From positions 14,008,271 through 14,072,270 of the forward strand of contig OZ234499.1 in assembly GCA_965153455.1 (NCBI GenBank): DNA of 64,000 nt, given 5' to 3'. Shown in pieces: positions 12,691 to 26,232 of the stretch (positions within the stretch are counted from its first letter, which is position 1; each line of letters starts with the position of its first letter). The stretch comes from Sphagnum compactum. Its lineage: Eukaryota; Bryophyta; Sphagnopsida; Sphagnales. The translations under genes were made by a program, and so were the position numbers. The notes below the pieces were generated by a model. The model worked only from the letters and a program-made list of their open reading frames with translations. It had not been told where the DNA came from and made no database searches.

Positions 12691-12890
12691 ATGATGGCTG
12701 CCACTACAATCACTCCTGAAATCCTAGACTCTTTTATCATTTCCCTTGATCCGGTCCCTAAAACGCAAACATTAGGACTCCTATTTCGTTCTTAACGCTC
12801 TTGGCATAACGAAAGATCAAGCGCCAAGTTCAAGAGAACAAGAAGTCCAAAGGGCGCCAACTAATTCCTATGAAAATCCAAGCAAACTCC
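12691..12890 (+). pseudogene. Unidentified coding-like fragment
   Basis: An ATG-ATG start in a favourable context (AACATGATGGC) opens a frame beginning MMAATTITPEILDSFIISLD. It reaches a stop at about 12794; a one-base shift then gives LNALGITKDQAPSSREQEVQ and further open sequence to about 12900. Composition is less AT-rich and more gene-like than the surroundings. This may be a truncated, frameshifted first exon captured from another locus. I do not recognise the family, and the coding call is weak. Confidence 0.25.
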
Positions 12891-12897
12891 ACACATC

Positions 12898-14900
12898 CTA
12901 ACTAGCAGAATATGAACTTAGCTTCTTTGTCACTCGCAAAAAAAAAATCCCCCCCCTTCTCCTCCTTCTTAGCCAACTTTTCCTTGTCCACATCCCTTCG
13001 CTCCTTTGAAAGCTAGCACCAATCGTCCTCAAGAATGGTGATTCATACTGCTCATAAAGATTGTCCATTGAGCAGCCAGGATCGCGTTCCATCACTAAAA
13101 CCAGCTCACCAAAGCCACTCCACAATAACTTGCAAAACAACAAAGCAAACCAAAAACAGAAAAACAAATAATTGAACGTTTCGACATCCTTGAAACACAA
13201 CAACTTCAACATTATCTGCCACAAAGCTGAATTAAGGTTTCCGCTTTCATCCACAGAAAATGTTGGACACTGATTTTAGGTCACAGGCCCTCCACAACAT
13301 ATTTGGGATGAGTTCATCAATATCATTGGAGTTCCAATAAAAGATTGTTGAGCCCTTGGAAAAATGCACATTCTACAAGAGTTGGGAGGATCCCTCTAAA
13401 TGTATTGTCTAACTCTTGATTGGCCTAATAAATGACTGGTCTAGTGTAACCCATAAGCTTGTTCAGTGTAGCTACTAAACACTGCTCTTGATTGGTTCAG
13501 GTGCTTTATCATTAATGATTTTATTTCTCTTAAGTCCCACATACAGTTTATGAGTGGGCTTGACAAAGAAACAAGTCACTGACTAAATAAGGATGTGATC
13601 AATACCCGCACAAGGCAAAATACCCAGCAAGGGTGGAGATGCGCTAACATGTCAAAAGTTGAGAGCTTACAGACCTTTTACTGAACCGCACAGGTCTAAA
13701 TTCGATTACTGTCCAGTAATACAAATATATCTAGAAAATGCTAACTAGTTGAACAAACCCACTAACAAGAGGGTTATACCTAGTATTGCCTGGTTGTAGA
13801 GAGAAGACTTGAGTATCAACCCAATTATTGAGAACCTACCAGTTGATTATTGATTTTTGAGAACCGGTACATGACCTTCCGTCAGGTGTTGAATATTGAA
13901 ATTTTAATCACCTACTCAGATGATTGGAATTTCATCAAAGTAGGTTATCAATCTAGATAAGATGAAAACAAAAATCACTGATACATTATAATCGGTGATT
14001 CTCAAGGAGGTATTTGAGAAGTGACCCTGATGCATAACTGCCGGTTATTAGTTTAAAATAATCATGTAAGTTGATAAAAAGGGTTATTACTTTGACAAGT
14101 GAAACTGACTGTTCGCTTTTTTTTTGGTAAAAATCGTACTGGTAAGGAGTGGTTGTGAAAAATAGCAATAACCAACCAACACTGGTTGGAACTTACTCAT
14201 GTCCCATCTGCAGTCCACGCCTGACAGGGGTATAGTGGCAGAGTTAACAAATAACCACCCATAATAACCGTAAATGGCCCTCATTCGGGTTAGTATAAAT
14301 ATCATTCATAGAGATTCTCCCACCCATAAACATGGATTTCGAACACTACTTTAGTGCGAACACCTGACCTGGGCGAATCACTCTGACGGGTCAATTAATG
14401 GCACTCTTTTGTACTGTTATCGTCCCTGTGGAAGTGCACCAGCGTTCAGAGCGACAGTTTATTTTCCACAGTCCATTTTCACACTGCTTTTAGTGATGTA
14501 AATATTCCAGTCTAGTGAGTGATCCAGTCCACTGCTAGAGATGCTCTGAGACCAAAATACAATATAGGCTTGTCAGTTTCGGCAAGCAAGTGCCAACATC
14601 ATTTATCTAATTTTAGGCTATGACGCCTCCGACACTTAAAAAATCAAATTTTTACGGTGCTTCAGCACATGGGGTTCACAAATATTTCAACTCCAGTTTT
14701 CCATATATGTCCCTTATCCATTATTTTTTCATCCGTTGTTCCATAAGATATCTTGAGATTACAATTCAAGAGAGAAGCTATCATCCTAAATTTCCAGTAA
14801 ATATTGTCTCCACTACATTCTAGGTTAGAAAGATTCTTTTCTCCTTCCAGGTGAAATGTGAGCCATAGCTCACATAGCTTACATATGCAACATGGACCAG
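12898..14900. other. Intergenic; includes a diverged relative of the 55-kb TIR element
   Basis: No gene was supported. The reverse-strand open frame at 12898-13254 contains long Arg runs from a poly-purine tract and has no recognisable domain. About 13830-14195 resembles the TIR element at 55080-55539: a GTTGATTATTGATTTTTGAGAACC block, TAAGTTGATAAAAAGGGTTATTA and an end CAATAACCAACCAACACTGGTTGG. This suggests a decayed family member. Confidence 0.4.
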
Positions 14901-15584
14901 ATTTCACATTTTCATTGCTTCAGAATTTTTAAGAATAATCATCAATATGCTTTACAAAAAATTTACACATTTCATCAAAAATCTCATGAAATTTTCAAGA
15001 ATTCTTTTTTCACATTTTAAAATTAATTTCCGCCAAATCTGACAACAAGGTATGGTAAAAGCCCAACCCAATCAGAGCAACTTCTGGGGCCACCCTGGGC
15101 CCATATCAAAAGGTGTTTTGGTGAGGAAAGTAGTTGAAAGCCAATGCCGAGGAACACAATTCTCAGACCTTTCATGTCAAACTCCTCCCTTGCACATTTT
15201 GACAATGGTTTCTATCAGAATGGGAAACATGGAAATAAATAAACAAAATGGTAAATTATCTCATAATAATAATAACAACCAAACCCAAATGGCCCATGGG
15301 GGCTTCATTTTTTATGAGTCTTCATTTTTCAGAGGCTGTTCCAAAGAACTCAACGCCATAACAAAGCAACAAATTTCGGCAGCCACTTCATTCTTGAGTA
15401 CCTACCGCAGGTGGTTAGGTTTGGGTCCCAATGAAAATACCAACTTTCAGCTGTGTGCCCATAGGAAATTAGTAGCAATGTTCAATTGCTAGTGAGCTCA
15501 TTCCTGGGCTCCACTGTAAAGCATGGTTGATTAGTCAAAAAAATTCTGACAGAGGTCTAGCAACTGTGTTGTACAAAAGTTGGA

Positions 15585-15815
15585 AAATCGGGTTCACATA
15601 TTAGACTTCAATAAAGAACCCAAAAGGTGAAAAATCAGGTGCACCTATTAGACTTCAACAAAGAAGCCAAAAGTTGAAAAATCGGGTTCACCTATTAGAC
15701 TTCAACAAAGGAGCCAAAAGTTTAAAAATGGGTTCACCTATTAGACTTCAACCAAGAAACCCAAAGTTGAAAATTCAGTTCATGCATTAGACATGGACCA
15801 AGAAGTCAATAATAA
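15585..15815 (+). repeat. 46-47-bp tandem repeat, about five copies
   Basis: Units carry the core TTCACCTATTAGACTTCA. TTAGACTTCA (or its decayed form) starts at 15601, 15648, 15695, 15741 and 15787, giving spacings of 47, 47, 46 and 46. Units C and B have only single, dispersed versions of this sequence (for example 25490 and 25730), so the array expanded in A after duplication. Confidence 0.85.
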
Positions 15816-18227
15816 CTTTAAGTTAATGGCAAACGGATTCTCAGCATCACAGCAGCATGAAGGAACAGTAGATTTATGGAGTATTTCCACCAAATTGGGA
15901 TCAGCTATGTGTTGCAATATTAGGACCCAAAAACTATAGATTTGAACTCAGGGACCCTGACTTTAATTGTGGAGAAGATATGTGTAAAATATTTAGAGTA
16001 TTTATAAGCAATTTAGATGGGTTTTGGGGTTTTCACCATGATCCCAATGTTGGGGTCAATTCGCATTGGTATACATTTTCAATGTCTGTATGACACAATT
16101 GCTGGTGGAACGTTTTCACTTATTAATACAGTTATTTGTAGAGTGCTGAAAAGGGGGAGAGAACTGAGAACCTCCACTTTGGAGAAAAGGACAGGTGCAA
16201 GGAAAAAGTCTGGGCGAAGATGGTTAAAAAAATAAAAATCTTAGGGTCAAAGTGGAAAATGCACTGGTTGTTGCCGATAACTTAATGTTCAGTGAATTAA
16301 CATAAATCTTCATGGTAAGTTGGTTTAAGTCCTAAATGACTCGCAGGGTGTTAGGAGACTTAACACTAGAGGCCCTAACACCAAGTGTGAATGCACTTTT
16401 AGTGCATGTACTTAGTCTCTTCGTCATTGTCTTAGGCAAGCACGGTGCTCCTTCCAACTTCTTGTGTTTCTTCTTTGCTGCATTCTATTGTTTTGTTGTT
16501 TTCTTTTGATGGAGTTGATTCTTGCAAAATATTGAACATTGTTGAGTATACCTACACAAAATATTTTTAAAATATTCATCATTTGAACATTGTTTTCGTT
16601 GTTACATTGTTGGGTTTATTCAAAGTTGGGGTATTAATGGAAAGGAAAAAGGACCCTAAGACTTTTTCAAGGTTACTTTTTACAAATAACATTTTCATGA
16701 AACAAATTTAAGTCAAAAAAATTGAATAGTTGAAAATATGATAATTCATACGGTGATGATGATTTTTGACATTCATGTATAATTGTGCATGAATATTTTT
16801 GTTTACAAGTATAAATGATGTCAAAATGTGGTTCTAAATTTAACTAGCATGGTTTTTCACATGATTATTTCTTACACATGACCTACATCTAAAGCTGAAT
16901 TTTTGAATTTAATGAATTATATAGTCAATTAGAAAAATGATTGAAGAAAGGAATCATTTCCCTTGTAGCCCAACGCTTCAAATTTTTAAATCTTTTAATT
17001 TTTCGTATGCTTTAATTTTTTCATCAAATTGACCTAATGAATATGGAATTGCATAAACATAATCATGTTTTTCTTATACAAAAGATTGAAATCAATTGCA
17101 TCATTTTATGCATTTTTTAATACATTTATAAAAATTTGTAATATGTACAATTGATTATAAGTCAATCAAGGATTCAAAAGAGCTTTTGTACAACATCCAA
17201 ATAATAATTATTAGAATTTTTTATCTAAAGTTGTTCTCTCAATCCTTTAATTGTAGGAACATAACAATGAACCATAGTTGTAATATACAAAACACTACAA
17301 ATATCTAAAATTGTCCTTCACAATCACTTTCTAGTTAGAGGTTCTTTTGGAGCCCCAACCTTGAATGAACCTTGTCGTGGCTCTCGCATTATTTTGGTTG
17401 CTACAATGCAAAACACGAGAAGGATCTTACACATGGATAGTACATGAATGCCTTTGCATTGGGTAGTAAAGGGACTACTAAGTTACTAGGGACTTTTTTT
17501 GAAATGGTAACTAACAATGTATTTTCATCCAAAAATCTAAGATATGATGGTAGTTAACTTTAAATGTTACTTTGACTTATTTTCCCTCGCCATGTAGGTG
17601 TCCACATAAGATTCAATGGTACTTTTTTGTTAAGGTGTGGACACATGGTTTGGCTTTAAGTATTTCTATTTTACTCTATTTGTGGCCCTACTTTTAAAAA
17701 ATTGGGCACAAGTTCCCATGAAAAAACATGTCACTTTGTGGTGAATCATAGTTTCACTCAATTGTCAAAACTATTGCATTTGAATTTGGTCAATATTTGA
17801 TGAGTAGAGTTGTGACATGAATGATGACTAGCCACATATAGTTGGAAAAATGTAAGGGAAAGTTGATGTGAACATACAACATGTGGCCACATGATCAACC
17901 AAATGAAAAGGTGTTATAACTATGCACATGTGTTGACTATGTATTGCACACATCCTTGTACATCATCAAATGGTGAAATAAGCAAATAGATAACAATTTT
18001 TCAAAACAAGTTGGTGCCAATCAACAAACTTGACATTATAAATTATTGCATCTATTTGCTTGAACTTATATTGGAATTGAGTTCATATATCTTGGACTTG
18101 TTAATTTTCCTTAGTGCATGCTTCACAACTAGATTAATGAGAGCAAGTTTGTTGCAAGTTGTTAGTTCTTAATAATTTTACTTTGACAATAAACTTGAAT
18201 TGCATAACTCAAATTAAATTTTCAACC

Positions 18228-19095
18228 ATGATGGGTGGAAGAATGCAAGGAGGTTTAGGAGTGTCCTCATGGCTGCTCATATTAATCACAATACTAGTGG
18301 TTTTGTAGTTTTTTGTTGTGGTGGGTGTAGTTGGTGCACGAATGCCACATCCACTCCATGAAAATTGTTTGAAGGTATTGAATATAACCATTATTTGTTT
18401 GGGAATGGTCAATTCATTTCATGTGGTTTTTGTCATATTGTGTTTCAATGAGGTTTTTATTTTGAAGAACATCACGACTTGCTTTTCTAAGTGAGTTGAT
18501 TTGAAATCAAATACACCTTTACATGGTGTTAATATGGATATTTTTAAAGATGTAGTCAAAGGCTGCATAACATTTACTTGAAATATTAATACTTGAAATA
18601 TATATATGAAGACTATTTTCTTACAACTTCATCCAAGTTCAAATGAATTTGTATTTTCTTTTTTTGTTGAGTTAGAAATTGAAGATCATGATATCCCCAT
18701 ATATATTTTAATGTGTGGAAGTTCCACAATTTGTCTAACTCATCCACACAAAATCCTTACATGTCACCCTAATTGTTTTATCCATTGATAGTCTTGACTA
18801 ATTTTTTTTTCCATTATTCCTTGCGTACAACTTGATTAAATAAGTTCCAATGAATTTGGAACAATTCTAATTCAACCCCATTACTCCTTACATATCACCT
18901 CTTTTGTAGATGAAATACTTATAAGTGATTTGGTCAAACAAGTTTCATAATAGCATTTCATGAATTTTTGAATTGTGGCAGGACCATAAGGACATTTTTG
19001 AATGTTTGCATATCCAATCCTTTATACAACACATGCCAACACCACCAATTCCAATTGAAAGCCCTCCAAAAGGAGGGAAACAACCATTACCCTAG
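18228..19095 (+). pseudogene. Small secreted-peptide gene, copy A (one nonsense codon)
   Basis: Two exons correspond to copy C. Exon 1 is 18228-18374, exactly 147 nt as in C, with ATG ATG at the start and AG|GTATTG at the end. Exon 2 is 18982-19095, after GGCAG, ending in TAG. The encoded pattern is a hydrophobic signal peptide (SSWLLILITILVVL), then GARMPHPLHENCLK, then DHKDIFECL and MPTPPIPIESPP. A TAG at 18306-18308, where C has CAA, interrupts the signal peptide, so the copy is probably dead unless a downstream start is used. The intron is 607 bp versus 531 in C and has many indels. Exon 2 differs by exactly one codon. Frame-preserving exon lengths against a variable intron support a past coding role. 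Confidence 0.6.
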
Positions 19096-22000
19096 ATCTC
19101 CATCAGCTTGAAGTGGCAATGTTTTAATCCATGTACTAAAGGTCATGGCAAAACAACTACACCCATAAATGCATCATTTAGTGTGGTTTTAAACAACACA
19201 CTAGGCTTGGTGCACAATGCTAATGTGTATGTGACTCAAAATAAAGGTTCATAATTAATATATCAAAATGGAAATTCACTACCACACACACATTTTTTAA
19301 TATTAATTTTTTAATATCCATATTGTTTCAAATGTGCATGTAATGGGCCAAACCTTATAAATAATTTTTATCCAACTAAACCTCAAGCATAAATATTTAG
19401 TGTGTCTAGACCACATTGATTATTATGATATGTGTAGTTGGACATTGACGATAAGTTAAAGGTGCTAGCAACATAGATCCATATTTGGTGTCATGGACTT
19501 TTAATGGTTGAATATTGTAGTACCCTGAGAAATTTGGCACAAAATATATTATTTCTAGAAATTTTGATAAAATTTTCAAAAAACATAATTTTGAACAACA
19601 AAGAAGAAAATATTGTGAACAATCTTCTAGAATAGTTTTAAAAAAAAAATTGAACATTGAAAGTTAATAAATTATTTAACATACATGTGTTGAAGTTGGC
19701 CTTGTATTTTGTGATATGATTTGGAAAAAGTTTCCATTTTCAACTATTGGAATAGGGTTAACTTTTTCCCACAATCTAATATCAACAAGTAGCCTCCTGA
19801 TAGAATTGAATAGTGTCATCATCATAATTTGAGTTCATATTGCATTAAAAATGTAAGAAATTGCAAAGTGATGTGGGTTTGAAAGACCTTAAATCAAAAA
19901 TTGATCACAAAATTTACAAGAACTTCATTCAGGATGAAAGTATTACCATTGTAAACAAATGAAAAAACACTTGAGCTATCCATTAAAAATCATTTTTAAA
20001 AATAATTTTAATAAGCTTGGAGCTAGATGGAAAGGAAGGTTGATTTTTCACAAGTGAATCACTTGCAAAATGAGCTAGGACATGCAAGAACAGTTATTTC
20101 AATGCCTTTTAGCAATCCACTTTGTTATAAGCAAGGTCAACAAATTTTGTGACCAATATTGCAATTGATCCATTACAATTTAAACACATGAAATTATGGC
20201 AGTAGACCACAACAATTATCAATATATCTTGTAATTTGATATATTAATATTACCTAATGCAAGTTCAATCTTTAGCTAGTTCATGAAACAATATATACAT
20301 ACAATGAAAAACCCAAACTATTTCAAAAAATTGTGTGATCTTGCAATATAACATGTTTAACACCTCACATAATCATACTAAAAGGTAAGTTTGCATTGTA
20401 ATGAACCACCATAAGTGTAACCATTCCTAAATAACACACTTGTAAATTGTCAACTTGACACAAGATTTAATATTTTTCATGCAACTTATGTATTGTGCTA
20501 TAATCTATTATCAATAATGACATAAAAATATGAATCATTTCTATCAACATTTGAAGGTGAAAAAGGATTAGTTTAACACTTGTATCCACTTCTAAGGTCT
20601 TGAGTAAGTCCAATAAAATTCTCAAAATGGATCCAAATTTGTTTGGAAATTTTTCATTTTAATGCAAATTGAATAATTATTATGTACACTTTACATGGCG
20701 TGCAATCATCATTTGGATTCATGTGAAATAAATTATAAAACTCAGATTTTGCATGTTTTCTTTTGTTAACCTTGGGATAAATGTAAAAATATTTCATGAA
20801 ACTCAAAAAAGTAATTCAAACATAAATTTTGTGCATGGTTGCACATGATGTCACTTTCCAATGTCAACTCCTTATTCTTGTGACAAAGGAGTAAGGAGTT
20901 AGGTGTGGCTCCTATTAATGTAGATTAACTCATTCTTCTAATGAGGTTTTGTGGAACCAAAGAATTCTTTGATGGCAAAAGCAAATGGGTGGTTTCTTAA
21001 CTTGGATGGTTGGCACCCACCTCCTTAACTTTTGTTTTGTTGAAGATCAACATTCCACTTGGACAATTCTCAATGGTGATAGTATGTGTTTTTTTATATA
21101 TGTTTCTTGGTTATTGTTGTCCCATTGTCCAAGTGTCATATGTTACCAATCCAACACATCCATGTGGTGTGGTATTTACATTACACCAAAATTTAACATT
21201 CATGATTAATGACCAAAGCTAGTTATGTAGTTATATTTTTCATGTTTTTTATTCTAGACATAAACTTGTAACCATGAATACAACTACATGATTAAAAGTC
21301 TTCTTGAAAGCGATCAAACCAAATTTTTTATTTCATTTACAATTTGAAATCAATACTTGTGGATAAAGGGAAAATGAAACGAAAGGTAGTAGCCAAAAAA
21401 GCTTGTAAATAAACAAGCATAAAATTAAAGAAAAAACTAAAAAGTTTTCTTTTGAATTTATTGAATTTAAGCATATGATTTTATCCTAACTTATAGTACA
21501 TAGCTTGTGTAGCCCTTGTGTAGGCCTATGTAAACCTTTAGGAAGGCCAATGTAGACCTTAGGTAGCCCTTGGGACTAATATAGATAACCCTTCAATAAA
21601 CATGGCTACCACTAACTCCTCCCATTGTACCCTAACCAAATATTCATTCCACAATTAACTTGAATGTGAAAACAAGTATGTGAATTAATGAAACAATTCA
21701 ATGAACAAAGACAAAATCTAGCAATCTAATTACATTATTATATATTCTACTTTTAATGACATCCTACAAGCGATGGACATGCGCCCAAGTTTCCACGGAT
21801 TTTTCACATCCATCACGTGGATTTCTCTAGTTTCATTAATGGGGATTTTGACTGGTTGTGGTTGCTTAGTTGCCACACATTGCATCACCTCTCTTTGTCG
21901 TTCCCCATGGAACTTCCTTGCTTCCTTCTTCCGCACATAACAAGTGGCCTCTTACTAGAACCCTTCATGTTGTTGAGGGAACTTTGAAAGGTACACAAGT

Positions 22001-22769
22001 TTTGGTTGGCCATGTGTGCCACTATTGCCATCTTGGCCCAACACAATCAAAGCATTATCACCTGGCCAATTCCCATGCACATACCATTTCTTAGGCAACA
22101 ACACCTACAAACACTGCATGGAACCCACAAGTCATATTGTTGGTTAATAGTGGATGTTGGTACATAGCTAGTGGAGTTGTAATACCAGACAATGCCTAAT
22201 AGAAATCTAGTGGAAGATCAATTATCTAAACATTTTCACTACAATTTCTAGTGATGATCTAATGGCCATAAACTCATTAGATGGGCCTAGTGAATGTTTG
22301 ATGTAAATCCACCAAATTCAATTCAACACTAAAACATTGTGGTGGTGGGGGACACAAACCCCAACTTCACTGATTGTTGGAATTGTTGAGTGTGATGTTG
22401 TCTTATGAAATGCCAACATTCACAATACCATACAAATTAAGGCTAGTAGCAAAATTTGAACATATAATTGTTGTTACAAGACTGACACTTCAGTGGAATT
22501 TTAATGATGAATTAATGAACAAAAGTTTCAAATGAAGTACAATCTAGCTAACGTTCTAATGGTGTAAATCTACAGATGCATTCAAACCTAGTAGAAATAA
22601 TAAGGGACATGCACCAATGCTTGGTTCACTGTTGGTGCTGCTGAATTGGATGTGGTCACCTGCAATGCCAACTTGCATAACACCTCATAAGTTAGGACTA
22701 CCAGTAAATACCAAGCTTGAGTAAATGAAAGTTCAAATCATTTGAATCAACTATTTACCTTCAAATGTT
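19096..22769. other. Intergenic spacer between units A and B; no gene recognised
   Basis: AT-rich, with scattered short open frames on both strands. The overlapping frames at 20985-21222 and those at 21730-22094 have no recognised domain and no splice-supported structure. 21480-21610 has loosely repeated GTAGGCC/GTAGACC motifs. About 21870-22200 could be very decayed retroelement sequence, but I cannot show it. Confidence 0.4.
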
Positions 22770-22789
22770 GGGGGGGGGGGGGGGGGGGG
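22770..22789 (+). repeat. Poly-G run of 20
   Basis: There are twenty uninterrupted G residues on the plus strand in an otherwise AT-rich context, just outside the left edge of unit B. Such a run can form G-quadruplexes and is prone to slippage, so its true length may differ. Confidence 0.9.
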
Positions 22790-22834
22790 ATAAATGGAGT
22801 TAAACCTTGTTTACCCTAATATTATTGCAACCAA

Positions 22835-24500
22835 ACGTTATGTTGCCTTTGATTACATATCTAAAAATGTCCATATTGACACCATGTAAAGGTGTATCTG
22901 AGTCTCAAATAAGTTCACTTAGAGAAGCAAGTCGTGATGTTCTTTCGAAATAAAAATTTCATTAAAACATAATATGAAAAAACCACATGAAATGAATTGA
23001 GAATTCCCAAACAAATAATGGTTATATTCAATACCTTCAAACAATTTCCATGGAGTGGATGTGGCATTCATGCACCAACTACACCCACCACAACGAAAAG
23101 CTGCAAAACTAGTAAATATTGTGATTAATATAAGTAGCAATGAGGACACTCCTAAACCTCCTTGCATTCTTCCACTCACCATTGTTGCAAATTTAATTGA
23201 GTTTTGTCAAAGTAAAATCATTAAGATTTAACAACTTGCAGTGAACTTGCTCTCCTTAGTTTAGTTGTGAAGCATGCACTAAGGAAAATTGACAAGTCCA
23301 AGATTTATTAACTCAATTCCAGTATAAGTTCAAGCAAATAGATGCAATAATTTATAATGTCAAGTTTGTTGATTGGCACCAACTTGTTTTGAAAATTTGT
23401 TATCTATTTACTTATTTCATCATTTGATGATGTACAAGGATGTGTGTAATACATAGTCACCACATGTGCATAGTTATAACACCTTTTCATTTGGTTGATC
23501 ATGTAGCCACATGTTGTATGTTCACATCAACTTTCCATTGCATTTGTCCAACTATATGTGGCTAGTCACCATTCATGTCACAACTCTACTGGTCAAATAT
23601 TGACCAAATCCAAATGCAATAGCTTTGACAATTGATGAAATTATGACTCACCACAAAGTGACATATGTCTTTTCATGGGGAACTTGTTCCTAAATTCAAA
23701 AAAGGTAGGGCCACAGATAGAAGTAAAACACAATTACTTAAAGCCAAACCACATGTCCACACATGAAAAACAACGAAGCAACTAAAACAATGTTCAAATG
23801 ATGAATATTCTAAAAATATTTTGTGTAAGTAATACTCAACAATGTTCAATATTTTGCAAGTCAACTCCATCAAAAGAAACCAACAAAACAATAGAATGTG
23901 GCAAAGACAAAACACAAGAAGTTGGAAGGAGCACCAAGCTTACCTAGGACAATGACGGAGAAAATAAGTACATGCACTAAAAGTGCATTCACACTTGGTG
24001 TTAGGGACTCTAGTGTTAAGTCTCGTAACACCCTGCTAGTCATTTAGGACTTAATCCAACTTACCATGAAGATTTTATGTTAATTCGCTTAACATTAAGT
24101 TATCAGCCATGACCAGTGCATTTTCCACTTTGACCCTAAGATTTAAATTTTTAAAACCATATTCACCCTGGCTCTTTCCTTGCACCTATCCTTTTCTCCA
24201 AACTGGAGGTTCTCAGTTCTCTCCCCCTTTTCAGCACTCTACAAAAAACTGTATTAATATGTCAAAATGTTCCATCAGCAATTGTGTCATACAGAAGTTG
24301 AAAATTTAGGCCAAGGCGAATTGACCTCAACATTGGGATCATGGTGAAAACCCCAGAACCCATCTAAATTGCTTATAAATGCTCTAAATACTTACACATA
24401 TCAAGCAGGGTCCCTGAGTTCAAATCCATAATTTTTGGGGCCCAATATTGCCATATAAGTGGGTTTTGGGGTTTCTACCACAATCCCAATGTGGGGGTCA
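22835..24500 (-). repeat. Duplicated unit B (inverted relative to A and C)
   Basis: Reading the minus strand from 24500 down to 22835 reproduces unit A from about 16000 to 18555: a CCCCAATGTTGGGATC-like start, the TCTCAGTTCTCTCCCCC block, the AACTTCTTGTG block, the leader, exon 1 and the first part of the intron. Homology ends near 22835 before the exon-2 position. About 1 kb of A (roughly 16605-17630) is absent. Confidence 0.8.
23035..23182 (-). pseudogene. Small secreted-peptide gene, copy B (frameshifted, exon 2 missing)
   Basis: The first exon runs from the ATG at 23182 to AG|GTATTG at 23035/23034. It is 148 nt instead of the 147 in A and C, so a one-base net insertion in the signal-peptide region (around TTTACTAGTTTTGC) shifts the frame. 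The residues MQGGLGVSS are retained. Intron homology ends near 22835 and no second exon was found further left. Its leader shares the upstream sequence of A, but the TATA-like stretch is changed to TTAATAAATC. Confidence 0.6.
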
Positions 24501-24819
24501 GTGCCCCAAAATGCAACTCCCTTACTGAACACCCTTCCTTTCACATTTTAAGCTACAATTTCCTGCAGCATGGTAAAAATTCACATAAATCAATAAACAA
24601 AAAAACTTGTATGATCTTATGATAATGTAAAACCCAAACATGAACAGGACAACGTTTTTTTTTTGGGTTGCGAGCAAATGGCGAAATACTTTTTCAAATA
24701 AAATCTGCTGAATGTGTCCTTTTTTCATAGCCAATCTATGGCCAAATTTGGCTAAATCTCCTTGTGGGTCATCACCAATGTGGCAACATCGCAAAATTGG
24801 GAAAAAAAACACTGGAACA
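24501..24819. other. Junction sequence between units B and C
   Basis: No gene is present. It contains TATGGCCAAATTTGGCTAAATC followed by a GGGTCATCACCAATGTGGC-like run near 24740-24785, a dispersed motif also seen in the receptor-kinase intron (about 7425 and 8080) and, reversed, near 10900. Confidence 0.5.
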
Positions 24820-26232
24820 GGATCTTCATTTTTATGACTATTCTTTTTCGAAGGGCTGTTTCACAACACTACAACTTGGGAGGTATCTGGTCCACTAATT
24901 AATGCAAATCTCACATACCCCAAACAGACTGACTTCTTTGGCTACGTGGCACCCATATCAAAATAAATTTTGATGGTCGAATGGAAAGTAATCTGAAGCC
25001 ATTGCCCAGGAAGACATCTCCCCTAATGAACCTCCTTGCTTCTGCATTACCTATGAGCAATAGTTTCCATGAAACACAGTAAAATGTTGACATAAATATT
25101 TAAAGAAATAATGAGAATAGAACAGCCAAACCTTGGTAGGATCTTCATATTTATGCATATTTATGTTTTTTCCTTTTTTTCAGGGGGCTCTTTCAAGAAT
25201 TCAAGGACATAACCTTCGACAAATGTTTCACAGTTGCATCATTCTTGAGTACTGTAGTTAGACTTGGGCCCTAATGCAATTCCCAAGAGTCCATTTTATA
25301 CTGGATATTCAGCATTTTATACTGAGATTTAGTAAAATTTTCTCACTTTACAGATACCACCACTAAACAAGGGGTTAGGGGGTGAAAGGAGGCCCAAAGA
25401 CAGGGTGAAGACAGGATGACTTTAGGGATATATCTCTAATATGTCAAAACCTTCCACCTCCAACTGTGTCGTGCAAATGCTGAAAATTGAGTTCATGTGC
25501 TCTGTACATAGACTTCAACAATGAAGTGGAGAACAACGACTTCATTATTAAGTATTGTAGTTATGCCCAGGCCCTAACACAAATCCCACTGGGCTGAAAA
25601 CTTCTAGTCATTAGCCAGTACCAATTTTTCAGTGCTCGTGCGACTGATTCCTGGGCCCTACTGTAAAGTAGGCCAAATATGTCAAAATGTTGCACCACCA
25701 ACTGTGTCATACAAAAGTTGAAAATTGAGTTCATGTGCTACATATATAAATTTCAACAACCAAGTGTAGAATAACTTAATGGCAAATCCATTCTCACCTG
25801 CAGAGCACGATTCACAAACAGGGATCAGCAATGTGTTGACTAAGGTTCTCTTTCCATTAGCTTTTTGTGATCAGAGCACTATTGGGAAGCCATTAACATA
25901 GGACATTCTCTCTTGCTCCATTAACAATACGCAGCATTAGCGCCACTCCTCTGAAAATATGTAATTAAAACCCACGATAGTGACTTTGGGAAGAACTTCC
26001 CATGAAAAGAAAACAGATGTCACTTTGTGATGAGCCATAGTTTCACTTGGAACTCTGAGAGCTAGTGCATTTCCATTTGGTCAATACTTGACAGCCAGTA
26101 TTGACTGTATTTGACCAAATGCTGCATTAAGTGAATAAATAAAAATCTCTCAAAACAAGTTGGTGCAAGTCGTCAACCTTTGCATTACAGACTGTGACAT
26201 ATACTTGCTTTCACTTACACTCAATATGAGCT

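Larger units (their letters stand above)
14900..19100 (+). repeat. Duplicated unit A (peptide-gene region, direct to C, inverted to B)
   Basis: This stretch is collinear with 24820-27240 in direct orientation, and with 22835-24500 in inverted orientation over 16000-18555. Shared landmarks include the GGGCCCATATCAAAA block (15098), a TTGGGTTCTCAGTTC-like block (about 16165-16200 with its inverse at 24205), the CACTTTGTGGTGAATCATAG block (17740) and the small-gene exons. Relative to B, A has an extra kilobase between about 16605 and 17630. Confidence 0.8.
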
